A DNA stretch of 64,000 bases, taken from the NCBI GenBank assembly GCA_029379385.1, contig CM055611.1, positions 15,260,062 to 15,324,061 of the forward strand, given 5' to 3'. Made by a program: the position numbers and the translations under genes. Numbering within the stretch: the stretch's first letter is position 1; every line of letters starts with the position of its first letter. Shown here piece by piece: positions 22,735 through 34,203 of the stretch. A model generated the notes under the pieces. It was not told where the DNA came from. It did no database searches and saw only the letters and a list, made by a program, of their open reading frames with translations. Origin of the DNA: Quillaja saponaria. Its lineage: Eukaryota > Streptophyta > Magnoliopsida > Fabales > Quillajaceae.

Positions 22735-25385
22735 TGTCACATCCTCAAATAAAGGTATGATTAGCTGGAAGAGTGGATAACCACACCCCTGTAACCCTGA
22801 ATACTCAAGTATTGTGAATCTCTGACTCTTAAAAAAAATTACAGTTAAAACTAATAAAATGTTGCTGAATTAAAATAAAATCATGATTCTGTTATTAAAC
22901 ATAAAATGTTTATTGAAAATTTGGCTATGATTCCTCGTAAAGTAGAACATGCCCATAATACATATAAACAACCTGTTTACTAAGGTCAACAGTAAACCAT
23001 AATATCATAATATATAGAGGAGCTCTGCTCCTAACAAAACATGAAATCACCATGGTTAATTTAATATATATAACAAAAATGCATAACACCTAAAGTGACT
23101 GCAAATGTCGTCCCTTAAGCCTGAAGTATGCAATTTTGAGATATGCCTAGCCGCAGCAATGTCGGTAGTTAACAAATTCTAACATGGTGAATAGTGTGTT
23201 CCTGAAACTGAAAAAATAACAACAAAGAAAAGAATGAGTCACAAGGACTCAGTGAGCAAACCACGTATCTTGAGGGTACCAGCATCACACAACACATAAT
23301 CCATTGATTAATCTCATATCTAAATTTAATTGTACATGTACGTACTTGTAATTATCATATAATCACAATTCATATATTTCACACTTTTTAACATAGCAAC
23401 CAAATCATACAAAGCAATCCAAGCATACAGGCAAACAAAGGGCCAACGAATAAATCAATCTCGCACAACAATCTCACTCCCACCGGCATTTACGCCCCCA
23501 CAAAGCAGATTAATTCTCCTTATATAATCCATCCTACCAGGATTGAGCACTCAAATTTTTAAAAATATTTATCAGATTCATAATATCTCAGAATTTCAAA
23601 TTAGAATATCCTAGGTGCACTTGGATTTCAATTTCAGAAATAAAATTATTTTTCATAAAAATTTTAATTTGTTGACCCTTATCAACCACATCCAATATCC
23701 AATAACAACCATCAATCAATTATTCAAATTCACATAATTATGTGGCAACTAAAATGCACATAATTAACTCACAAAGTTCAAAAAAGAGTCTCATCATTCC
23801 GTCTCGACTGCAACGATATCAAAGTTCGATACGATCTAAAGCTGAGAATCATTAATTCAAATAATGCTTAGCTTATAAAATTTGTCATCATAATTTCCTA
23901 CTTGACAACTTAATCAGTAAATCCTAATTAATTAAACTTCTCAATTTCATTTATGTGTATTCAAAATATTGAATTTTCAATTATCTAAAATTCTTTAAAT
24001 TTAAAATATATTAATCTTAATTACATATATGAGTCTTAAACTTCAATTATTAATTTAACAACTACTTAAATAATTTCCATGCTTTTTAATTAACCACTAT
24101 ACTAACAAAACTTATATCAACCTTTATAACATATCCTATAACTTGCATAATATCTTAATTTATGTAAATACTCAAATATAGCTATCCTATTTTACAATGG
24201 AATCAAGAAAATTCTAATGCCCTTATATTAATTAAATTTTACTTATGTAATTCAACTAAATTATAATTACCGTAGAATTTATCAGGTATTTGAATTATTA
24301 CATACTTTCATCATGCATACAATTAAAATAGAATACAATTACAAATTCAAGTTTTTCTATGTTAATTCCCATTAGTCATTTTTATAAATTTCTTGTTTTT
24401 CATAACCCTCATTTGCCCTCAACTAAAATCCTACCTGAAGCCCTAAAACCACTTACTTATTATCTAAATTTTTATACATAACCCACAAGCAAACTCATAA
24501 ATTTCCTAAAGGCTCACTTGATCTCCAAAACTAAAACTTCAACTAAACTTTTAAGTTGAAGATTCATACCGTTGAAGTCCTAATTACATGAACCGCCAAC
24601 ACCAACTAGCTTCATGAAGCAAATAGTTCACGGGAAGGTAGCTAGTTTCAACCAACCTACAAGAAAGGCGGGCGTTGGGGCAATATTCAGGGCACGAAAT
24701 TGCCATCCCTGCACCTCAAACTCTTCTACTCCACTCCTTGTTGCAACTGAGTTGAAGCTTAGAAAGGGTAAAAAAAAAACTACAACAGAATAGAGCTACA
24801 AAAACAACAGTAAGTCCTGCCAACGGCCGATCATCCAAGCTAAATTTCAGCTTCCAAATCCTCCCAAAATCAAACTACTACTGCCTGGAAATGAAAGGAA
24901 AGAAAGAACTCACCAAAGGGTGAATATGGCAGCAAAAAGGAGTAACCCATGGCAAAAAAAAAAAAAAAAAAAAAACAAACAGAGAACGTGAAGAAACAGA
25001 GGCACGACAGGAAACTTTTTAGAAGGAAAGAAAAGGACCAAGTAATCAAAAAGGAAGAGAGTAAGTCGGTTAACAAGGAGAAGGACAAAAAAAAATTTAT
25101 TATAATATAATATAGTAAACTAATGGTTTAAATATTTTTACTAATTAGTGGTGTAAATTTATTAATTTTCTTAGATATATATACTAATCTCACTTATTAA
25201 TGTAATTCTCATGAAAAACAATCGAAATTCAAGTCAACCAATACAGTGGTAAACTTTAATTTACATATACATATAAATAAATATTTTCTTATTTTAATTT
25301 ATTTCAAGAAAATTTATTACTTATATAATCACGATAATTTATATACAACATTCTAACATATATGTTAGACTATCAAATTATAACA
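22735..25385 (+). mobile_element. Solo-LTR-like block, related inverted copy of 26208-29618
   Basis: Starts TGTCACATCC and ends AAATTATAACA, the same termini as the opposite-strand solo LTR at 26208-29618. Along its length matching landmarks appear in the same order: CTGTAACCCTGA, GAGCTCTGCTC, ACTCAGTGAG, GCATCAC, a CACCGG/GCCC patch, GATTGAGCACTCAAATTTTT and AGGTGCACTT. It has no internal coding region, primer site or second LTR. The flanks TATAA and TACAG do not form a clean target duplication, so it is either old or not a simple solo LTR. The block 24960-25100 holds a long A-run. Minus-strand frames in it are chance frames. Confidence 0.6.
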
Positions 25386-25944
25386 TACAGATCATAAGAA
25401 CATTTTCTTTAAATAGTTGCAAGTTCAAAAATATTTGAATAGAACCAAAAGCCTCAATCTTTTTGGGAGCGCTTATTGAACTATTTTTTTCGTTAAATTA
25501 ATAAGTTATTGATATTGGACACACAAATTAATATATTAGTGCACATCAGAGCACCTGGCATTGATTACTCGCATTGGTAATTCTTTATTGGAGTGCTTGG
25601 GTATTGCTTAGAATGGATACTTGTTAATTAGAAATTGGGTATTGCTTAGAATGGATACTTGTTAATTAGAAATTACTTCAACACCTAGTATCTTAGAGTA
25701 CAGGCAATGTCACAAAATTTCAATAAAAAATTCTTTCTAATTGTAAATGAATGAAACAGTTCTTAGTAATACATTTTTTTTCTTGCTATTCAGTAATGTA
25801 ATGAAAAAAAATAAAATGAAAACCCCAGTCTCTAATGAAGGCATAGTTTGGTTACCTTGCTGCAGCGCAGCACCAACATCCCCAGCGGTCACGACCCACT
25901 TTTTTTCTTCTGCATTTTACCGTTCCTCTTTTTCATTAATTCAC
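25386..25944. other. Intergenic spacer
   Basis: AT-rich sequence between the two LTR-like blocks, containing the 38-bp duplication at 25599-25674. A plus-strand frame at 25747-26094 runs into pyrimidine-rich repeat sequence and has no protein-like features. No gene is supported. Confidence 0.5.
25599..25674. repeat. Perfect 38-bp tandem duplication
   Basis: Two identical adjacent units (25599-25636 and 25637-25674) containing GTATTGCTTAGAATGGATAC. Identity of the copies points to a recent replication slip or a polymorphic site. Confidence 0.95.
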
Positions 25945-26207
25945 ATCTTATCCCTCCAATTTGTTACCCTTAGAAATATAATTTTTTTCATTTTATTCTT
26001 ACATTTAAAAAAATTTCAACCTTATCCATCCAACTTGTTAACCTTAGATATAAATTTTTTCTTTTTTCTTTCCTTTACCTTTAAAAAAAAATAAAATTCC
26101 AACCTTATTCCCCATCTTGTTAACATTAAGAATTTTTTTTCTTTATTTTTCTCTCTTTACCTTTTTAATTTTTTTTTAACTTTATCCCTATCCCTCCAAC
26201 TTGTTAC
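25945..26207. repeat. Pyrimidine-rich minisatellite, left part
   Basis: About four diverged units of 65-80 bp, each with a core like CCTTATCCCTCCAACTTGTT, then a TTAGGAA-like step and a T/C-rich run with TTTACCTTTAAAAA. The array is interrupted at GTTAC (26203-26207) by the solo LTR and continues at 29619. Confidence 0.75.
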
Positions 26208-29200
26208 TGTTATAATTTTCATAACCCGATAACGTAAAATCAAGTTTTAGACACAATGTGTAAATTTATGTTATAAAATATATAAATAAATTAAATAATA
26301 GTATATATAGTTAAACATGTTATAGTTTGATATTTTAGTGTAATCTTAGTGTACGTAAAAAATTTTTTTGTATATTTGTTGTCATAAAGTAAATAACATT
26401 GTGACTAATTAAATTCAAGTGAGTGAACAATTAATGTATAGGTATATATATTAAGATTTAATTTCCAAGTAAATTAAATAAGCAAACAATGCAAATTAGA
26501 CACGTGCCTCTCTCTTTATATATATATATTTATGTAACAAGATAAAATTTAGACAGCACAATTAAAATTTTGATCTTGGACTTAATCATTCTTTTGTACT
26601 AGCTTACTTTTTCATTTTCTTTGTTTTATTTTCTTTTTGTTTTACTCATCAACCAACTTACTCCTCTTTTTCTGGAACCTTCCTTTCCCTTAAGTTGGCC
26701 GAGAGTCATGCTCCTCTTGGTGGGTTTTTGGTATTTTAGTTCGGCTCCTTTGCACTTGCCGTTCATACATCTCTTTCTCTCAATCTAAGGAAAATTCAAC
26801 TTCCTTTCCTCCTAGCTGCGAACATCAATTTCGTTTGGTAAGTTTCAAATTCGTTTTGTTTGGCTTTCTCCATCTTTGACGTGTGTTGAGCTTGGCTCAA
26901 GTCTTGTGACCCCTCCTACCTTGCATCTGGTTATCCTCCTTCTTTTGCTTGTTGCTAGTCCAGCCACTATTCCCTTTCGACTTCAAGCTGATTTCAACCG
27001 TTGACTTCAAGCTAATTACTTTAAATTGGTAGAATTCTTGTTGGTAGTTGTATGGGTGAAGGATTAAGTAAAATAGAAATAATGATTATGAAAAGATCTT
27101 AAAAATGAGGAGTTATAGGAATGATTGGAAAAGAAATATAGGAAATTGGTTGTGTTTATGTCGAAAATGTTTTTGACAAACTTAAGTAATGAATTTTACT
27201 CTTAAGCTAATGTTTGGAACTTGAGTGAAATATAATTGAGGAAGTTATATTGATTTCTTGGTGTAGTATATATATATATACACACACACATCAATAGAAG
27301 GAAATGATGCATTCAAGATGTTTGATAAAATGCCTACAAGAAAACTAATTATAACTTTTTGAGTAAAACTTGGTAGAATTAAGTCTTGGTGGGTAGTTGT
27401 TGTTGGCATTCGAATAAAAGTTCATAAACAAGAGTAGATAATGGTTGATTAATGTTGTGGTTAAGAAGTTAATGAAAGTGAGTAATAGGTATGAACAAAG
27501 GAGTGTTAGTTGTGGGTAAAATGTTGGAAAATGAGAGTCGAGATTTTTTTAAGGGATGTAGGGATAGATTTCTTGGGATTGAGAAATCTTGTATTTCAGA
27601 TGTTTTTGGGACTAAATTAAATTAAGAGTTCTAAAGGTAAAGTGTATCTTAGGGTCTTGATATGATGTCTGCAAAGTTCAAAACTTGGTTACAAGTATAT
27701 TTGTTGGTACAGTTGTTGGACTACAACTAAGTCAATGTTGGATTTTTAGTGAGCTTCAGTCAGTACGGGAGACTTCATCGGTGGTTGTGGTTGGAATTAG
27801 CTTAGGATTTCTGAATGAAAGTTGTTCATAACATATTAAAGGGTAAATAAGGATCGGTTCAAGTCTTAGTTCCATGTTGTGTGTATTTTGGAGGTATTGG
27901 AATTCATGGCTGTGATTTTCAGGTCTTGACTGTACCTGTTTTGAAGTAATTGATATTAGGGGGTCTAAAAGGATGAATTAGGAATAAAGTACTGGAAATG
28001 AAATGTTCCTAACATCTTGAAAAACTATATTGGGAAGTTTCATAATTTATTTCCCAAGTATGAGAATTCTATAAGCATCAGAAGCAAAGGTTGGCAACTA
28101 GAAATTTTACAAAAACCATATTTTTGTTCATATGAGGAATTAAGTGAGTTCAAGATTGAGTTTGGGAAAATTTTATAAATAATAAAGATAGCTAACTTTC
28201 TAAAATTAATGTTTAAACTTAGTTTTGTTGAATTAGATTAAGTATATAAGTTAAAATAAAACATATATCCAAGGAGGGTTGTGAAAATGCCTAAAAGGAA
28301 TAAAGTTTAAATAAATACTTGAAACTTAGTAACTCTTGATTTTCGTAACTAAAATATTATAACTTATAAAAATTGATAAATAAATAATATGTGTGAAAAA
28401 TGTAATTGCTACTTCGGAAAGTATTATTAGATTAATGACACACGTGAGCGCAAGAGAAAGTGATGAACAAGATTTGTAAACCTAAGAGTAGTTAATTGCA
28501 ACATTTTGGTTGCTGGATTAGTGTGTTTGATTATCTGATATATTTATGTATTAAAAGTTATATAGTGGAAAATAAGAATCATATTGTTATGATTGACTAT
28601 TTGAATTATGTTGGAAGTTTGAAATTGTTTATGATTGATAAAGGCCAACAATGTAATTTTTCTCCGAAACAGTTTTACTTCTGAAACTGAGATCTATGTG
28701 CACCTAAGATATTTTGATTTGAGATTCTAAAATATTCTGAATTTGATAAATGTTTTCAAAAATTTGAGTGCTCAGTCCCAGTGGGATATATTATGTACGG
28801 AGATTTATCTATTGTGCGGGCGCGTATATGCCCGGTGGGGTTATGCGAGACTGAGTTACTCATTAGTCCCTTTGCTTGCTTTATATGCTTTGATTGCTTT
28901 CGTTTGGAATGGTGAACTTTGAATATTTGAATTGATTTATATATGTTATAAAACATGTGAATCATGACTTTATAAGAATTACAAATATGTACTTGTACTA
29001 TTGAATTGAAACATGTATAATATTGCTTGAGATTAAATGTTTATATATGTGTTTTGAGTGATGCTAGTACCTTTTGAGTACAATTTTTCACTCACTGAGT
29101 CGTAATACTCACCCCTCTTTGTTGATATTTTTTAATAACATAATTTCAAGTGATGACATTTATCTATATTGGACTTGTCAAGTATTTGGCGTCAAGTATT

Positions 29201-29618
29201 TGGCGGCAAGGTATATTTGGAATCTTATACTTGAAGTCAAGGATGAAAGTTTGCAGTTATACTAAAACTGTGGGTTGTTTGAGTTTGTATTGTATAATAG
29301 TTTAGTTATTTGTTATTGTGACGAGAAACAGAGCAGAGCTCTTTGCTGTCTTTGTTGTTGTTATTTTTATTGTATGAAAACATGAGTATATATTGTTTAT
29401 ATTATATGAGCATGTTCCACTGTATGGAAAATTTTAGTAAATTGTTATATGTTTTAGTACACAAATTTTTATAGTTAACTTGTTTTTTTTATTTTATAAA
29501 ATTTATTATTCTTTAGTTTAGTAAAGAGTTGTGTTTGTTTTTTTGTTTTAAAGTCAGGGTTACAGAGGTTTAGTTATCCAATCATTCGGCCAGTCATGCC
29601 TACGTGAGGGATGTGACA
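26208..29618 (-). mobile_element. Solo LTR, about 3.4 kb, 5-bp target duplication
   Basis: Starts TGTTATAATT and ends GGGATGTGACA on the plus strand, giving TG..CA ends on both strands. GTTAC flanks it exactly (26203-26207 and 29619-29623). The flanking minisatellite resumes on the far side, which confirms both borders. There is no gag, pol, primer site or polypurine tract, so this is the product of recombination between two long LTRs. The LTR sense is probably minus (TGTCACATCCCTCACG start). It carries a TA/CA microsatellite at about 27267-27290. Open frames inside are not gene-like. A long LTR of this kind suggests a Gypsy-type parent, but no internal sequence proves it. Confidence 0.85.
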
Positions 29619-29785
29619 GTTACCCTTAGGAATATTTTTCTTGTTTTTTCCCCTTTACCTTTTAAAAAACTTTCAACCTAATCCCTCCAACTTGTTATAC
29701 TTAGGAATTTTTTTTTTTTTTTTTTGTCTATATCCTTTTTAAAAATTCCACCCTTATCCCTCCTCTAACTCTCACAAATATGTAG
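29619..29785. repeat. Pyrimidine-rich minisatellite, right part
   Basis: About two units continuing the array at 25945-26207: GTTACCCTTAGGAAT, a T/C-rich run, TTTACCTTTTAAAAA and AATCCCTCCAACTTGTT. It includes a T-run of about 18 bases near 29709-29726. Confidence 0.75.
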
Positions 29786-30801
29786 AAATAATTCAATTTA
29801 AATTTTTTTTAAAATAAAACTGGTTTGAGTGTAAATAATTAGTCTAATTTCAATTAAACCTCAAAACTGAATTATTTATTAAACTAAATTAAATTAAAAA
29901 TAAAATGAATTACTTATTACTTCAATAAAAAATAAAAATTGATTAATAAAAATTGTTTAATTAGTTTATTTTTAATATAACACATAAATGTCCGGTTGTT
30001 GATTTGTACACAAAATAGTTATCTGACTATGGTTTTTAGACCATCCAAACAGATAACTGTTTTGAGACAAAATGACCTTAGACTTTTAATCATGGTCTCT
30101 GCTTCGCTGTCATAAAAAACGCACCCTAAGTATCAATTGTAAATTACTACACTCTGTCTAACTCCAATGAATTCTGCCCTATAAAAAAAATCGCAAAAAA
30201 CTAAAAGAAAAACTATGTACTGTAGCTCGACAGAAAGGGAAAGAGAGATAGATAGAGTAATAATGGGGTGTGACAATAGTCTCTTAGATTTAGCACTAAG
30301 TGTGTTTTCAATCTTTAATCATTATAATATTATTTAATAGTTCATTATTTTAATTTTAAGGAGTTGATCTGACAATTAAGAAATTATTTTTTTTCCATTA
30401 ACTTCTTAAATTTGAATATAAGCTATCATTTAAAATTTAAGAAATTAGTACACATCTTTTAAATTGAACTAAATGTACATTGTTAATTAGTTATTTTTGT
30501 TAATTGCCATTAATGATAGACTTATATAGTATGACTTTTAACCTGTTTTCTTTGTTTGAAGCAGCAGATTTAATATATATGCTAGGTTGGACGGAGTCTA
30601 TACATTTTATTATAGAAAATATATAAACTGTTTCATATGTAATTTGTGGAACCAATGTTGATGGTGTGACTTAAGAAACTTTCCATAGTTACAATATTAG
30701 TGTGATTTATGATTTTATGTATATCACCAACCTACAATCTTGAATCACAAAGATATTGCGTTTATTTTTTCATACTTTCTTTCTTGTTATTTCACTTGAA
30801 G

Positions 30802-30861
30802 ATTTGTGATAGCAATCCGTTTGATTGAGATATTTGTGATAACAATTCGTTAGATTGAGAT
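30802..30861. repeat. 30-bp tandem duplication
   Basis: Two adjacent 30-bp units (30802-30831 and 30832-30861) with the shared core ATTTGTGATA.CAAT.CGTT and three differences. Confidence 0.85.
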
Positions 30862-31534
30862 ATTAGAGAATACTAAATTTAATACATATAATTTACTGAA
30901 GGAAAAATATAAGGCATGGATATAACTTTAAAATCTAATAAGATCTTATAGCATTTGTTAGAGTCGGTATGAAATAAAACTCATCTAAAAATATTCCTAA
31001 CTTGTTATTTTTCTTTCATTACTTTATAATTACTTATTTCTCTTGGTAGGTTGTTTACTTATTTTTAATTAATTTTGTTGGTGGGTTCAATGTTTAAGGT
31101 TTTAGGACTTTGTTCTTCTCCACTTTGCACTCTTTCCTCTACCTCAACGTGAGTCTCATACTCGGTCTGACATTTGAAATCCATTGCAACCCAGTGGCTC
31201 AGAATCATTATTCCTTCAAAGTTTTTCTATTATTCTCCTTTGGTCTATCGATTATTTCAAATTTCAACCGTTACCCATAATTCTCTAATGAAATTATACG
31301 TTACTAACTGGAACACAATCAAAACATAAGCTTCCTTTACTGGGTTTGATTTGATAAAATCTATTATATCACACAAAGTTCTAATCCATTACTAGACATA
31401 AGCCTATTTTATATGGTAATGATAATTAATTAATAAAAATCCTAATTTAATTATTCTCTCCTTTCCACACTTTCTATATTCTCTTCCTCACAATTACTCC
31501 CTTTCCTTCCCTCAACCTCTCACAACCTTTTTGC

Positions 31535-31906
31535 TAGATGCAAAACTTTCATCAGTAGTTTTGGAGTTAGTACTCGGGGCTGCATGGGCTTTATTGTCTG
31601 TTGAGACAGATTGCAGCGGATCTTTTGTTTCCATTTTAACATTTTGACTCCCATTACTTGCAGTGGCTTTTGGTCCCTACATCTGTGAACTAGGTTGGTC
31701 TAGGTTTCAAGATTTGATCCTGGTGTTGGTACAGAACCTGAGTAGCCATAGGCTGTGTCATCATTGATGGTGTTTTGAGCCTGAAAGAGTACATAAGTCA
31801 ACAGCTGAGCAAAGACTTGGGAACATGCTTGAAGCCCTTCTTCTTCACACAAAGCTTGATGGCCATGGAATCGCTTAAGGTTTGACATATGCTTTTTATC
31901 AGTCAA
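31535..31906 (-). pseudogene. Unrecognised host-gene fragment, frameshifted
   Basis: The minus-strand frame 31700-31906 encodes FHGHQALCEEEGLQACSQVF and a tail with SGSVPTPGSNLET. A second frame further left encodes a Ser/Thr/Asn/Lys-rich stretch including METKDPLQSVSTDNKAHAAP. Codon and amino-acid composition look protein-coding, but a frameshift and stops separate the parts. I do not recognise the family. It resembles the C-terminal part of a host nuclear or regulatory protein, which is only an impression. It may be a captured exon or a processed fragment. Confidence 0.35.
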
Positions 31907-33531
31907 ATGACTGTTAAATACTACATGGAACTCACACTTTAAGATACGAAGTAAGGCTGATTGGCTGGACCTGCTAGTAGTTGCGTAGGCTTCACTTCGT
32001 GTGTTTAACTCACAAAGTATGAATTTGGCCTATTCTTGATATTAGTTTGAAAATAAGTCAATTTTTAAATATGTTTAAACTTTTGGTCTATTTCTAGGTG
32101 TTTTTACTAGTTTTTCATTTCTCTTTCTCGCTTAAAGCATGAATAGAAAGCTTGCTAACCCATAAATGTGCCACAAAAGAATCTTTGGCTCCCTCATGCT
32201 TATTAAGAATTTTGTCATGGTTTACAAATGAGTAACCACCTATTTATACTCTTCTACCTCTTTAACCAGTGATGGAGATTATTTGATCCAAAAGTATGCA
32301 AGGATCTTCTAGAATTCTCTTACAAACTAATCCAAGAAAATATCTAGAGTTACAAAAAAATATTGCTAATATGTTACCTTTTTAATTTTGTGAGATTTAT
32401 TATTAACTACATTATTAATTTTATCTTTATTATTTTATTTTAAAGGTACAATCAATTAGTTTGGGAGATAAAAAATAATAATATGATGTAGCATTAAAAT
32501 ATTTATTGATGTGTCAGCATATCTTGTCATATCATTTTCTTAATTTTTAAATAACAACTATATTATATAATATGAAAATTTTTAACCATGTTTTAAGAAA
32601 TATTTTTTGTATAGATGTTTAGATTTAATTTTGAACATGGAGATCTTTGTCCTATTTGAAATTTAAAATAAAATAAAAATTAGAGTGAATTATCAAATGT
32701 TATGCTTTAACTTTTGCACGATGGATCAGCTTCAATAAGCAATTAAAAAATTATTCAAAAAGTTAGCCAATAAATTAATTATTATAATAATTGTTTGATA
32801 TATTCTTTCATAAAATTAAGTCATTTTTATTTCTATATTGAAGGAAATCAATTTAGTTCCATTCATGTATGTGTAAGATACATTTATGTATGTAAGAGAT
32901 AAAAAGTGAGAGTAAATTCAAAATTTAAATAGCTCTAGGTACACACGCTAAGTTGCCTTAAGTTGTCAGAAAAAAACAAATAGTAAATGAATCTCTTGTT
33001 CACTCACTCTTCTGTCTCTCTCTGTGTTGCTTCAACCTCAGACCATCACCATCTTGAATTCTTCTTCCTAATCACAATCCCACTTGAAGCTTTCAACCAA
33101 GTAGGAACCTTCTTTTTTCTTATTTATTTTTATTTTATTTTCTTAAATTTTCTTGACTGTGAGACTAATCATTTACAATCTTCATCTTGTAAAAACCAAC
33201 AAAATTATGGACGAAACACAAGCCGCACAAACCATACTAAATTGCATATCACAGTTTTATTTGAAAAACACATTGATACCAAATTCAGATTTACTTTAAT
33301 AAACTCATAGGTTTCTTGCCAGATTGTGTACAAATAAATATCAAATAAGATAGGAGTATTGAATCATATTGCTAATATAAAAATATATAATATATAATCC
33401 AATCACTTTCCAAAATCAAAGTATAGACCATGCATGATTTGCTGTCTCTCATAATCTCACGATTCCTTCCATCTGTAAGCACCATACTCTATCTGAAAAA
33501 TTTATAGCTGGATCAATTCCTCGTGATAATC

Positions 33532-33770
33532 CACTACAAGAAAATAGCATATCAGAGATGACATTTTTTGTGTCTAATAATTATTTTCAGAGACGGCAAT
33601 CGCGTCTCTATTATGTATTAGTCTCTTATAATGTTAAAAAAATTTAAAAGATTACTAGAGACTGCAACTCTACTATGTATTAGATGACAATTGCACCTCT
33701 ATTATGTATTAGACTCTTCTCTGTTAGTTATTTTATGCAGTGTCTAAAATTGAGGTCAAGTCTCTCTCAG
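33532..33770 (+). mobile_element. CACTA-type transposon left end, truncated
   Basis: Begins with the canonical terminal motif CACTACAAGAAAAT at 33532. Subterminal repeats follow, such as AGAGACGGCAATCGCGTCTC and GTCTCTATTATGTATTAG, repeated to about 33750. No matching right end (CTTGTAGTG) was seen downstream in the window. It is therefore a truncated end or an immobile derivative. Confidence 0.65.
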
Positions 33771-33970
33771 CTATTATAAACCTTTCTTCTTCTCTAAGTA
33801 GCAATGTATGTTTCCTAGAATATTCTTAGCAAATACTCTAGAATTTTTATAAAAAATTATCTATAGTACAATTGAATCATAACAAATACAATATATATAT
33901 ATTTTTTTAAATCACCACCATTTTTATACATAAACCTATTATCTAATTATAATCTATTTGATATATATCA

Positions 33971-34069
33971 CCACCACCGAGAGCTTAGCTTAAGCGGTTG
34001 ATACCTGTCTCTCCATCTCCTAGTGCTAAGTTCAAGCACTCTTAATGTACAAAAAAAAAAAAAAAAAAC
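33971..34069 (+). mobile_element. tRNA-derived SINE with A-tail
   Basis: Short element with a polymerase III A box (TAGCTTAAGCGG, about 33986), a B box (GTTCAAGCACT, about 34030) and an 18-base A-tail at 34051-34068. A candidate 9-bp target duplication, TATATATCA, flanks it (33962-33970 and 34070-34078). Length and layout fit a plant tRNA-related SINE. The duplication is AT-rich and so weaker evidence than the boxes and tail. Confidence 0.7.
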
Positions 34070-34203
34070 TATATATCATTAACCTCTAAGATATCCCTCA
34101 AATATATATCAAGTCCAAAATATCGTTGTGAACTATTTGATATGTCTCCAAAGCTGGAGAAAATACATGTAAAACTTGAAGTGTAGAATCGATTACATCA
34201 GTC

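Larger units (their letters stand above)
29786..33531. other. AT-rich intergenic DNA
   Basis: No complete gene is supported. Small items inside are a 30-bp duplication (30802-30861) and a coding-like minus-strand fragment (31535-31906), listed separately. The plus-strand frame 32987-33310 begins with a CT-rich stretch, has no recognisable motif and is treated as chance. Confidence 0.5.

Noticed and set aside
25747..26094. 115-codon plus-strand frame
   Set aside because: Its second half is the pyrimidine-rich minisatellite; no protein-like features.
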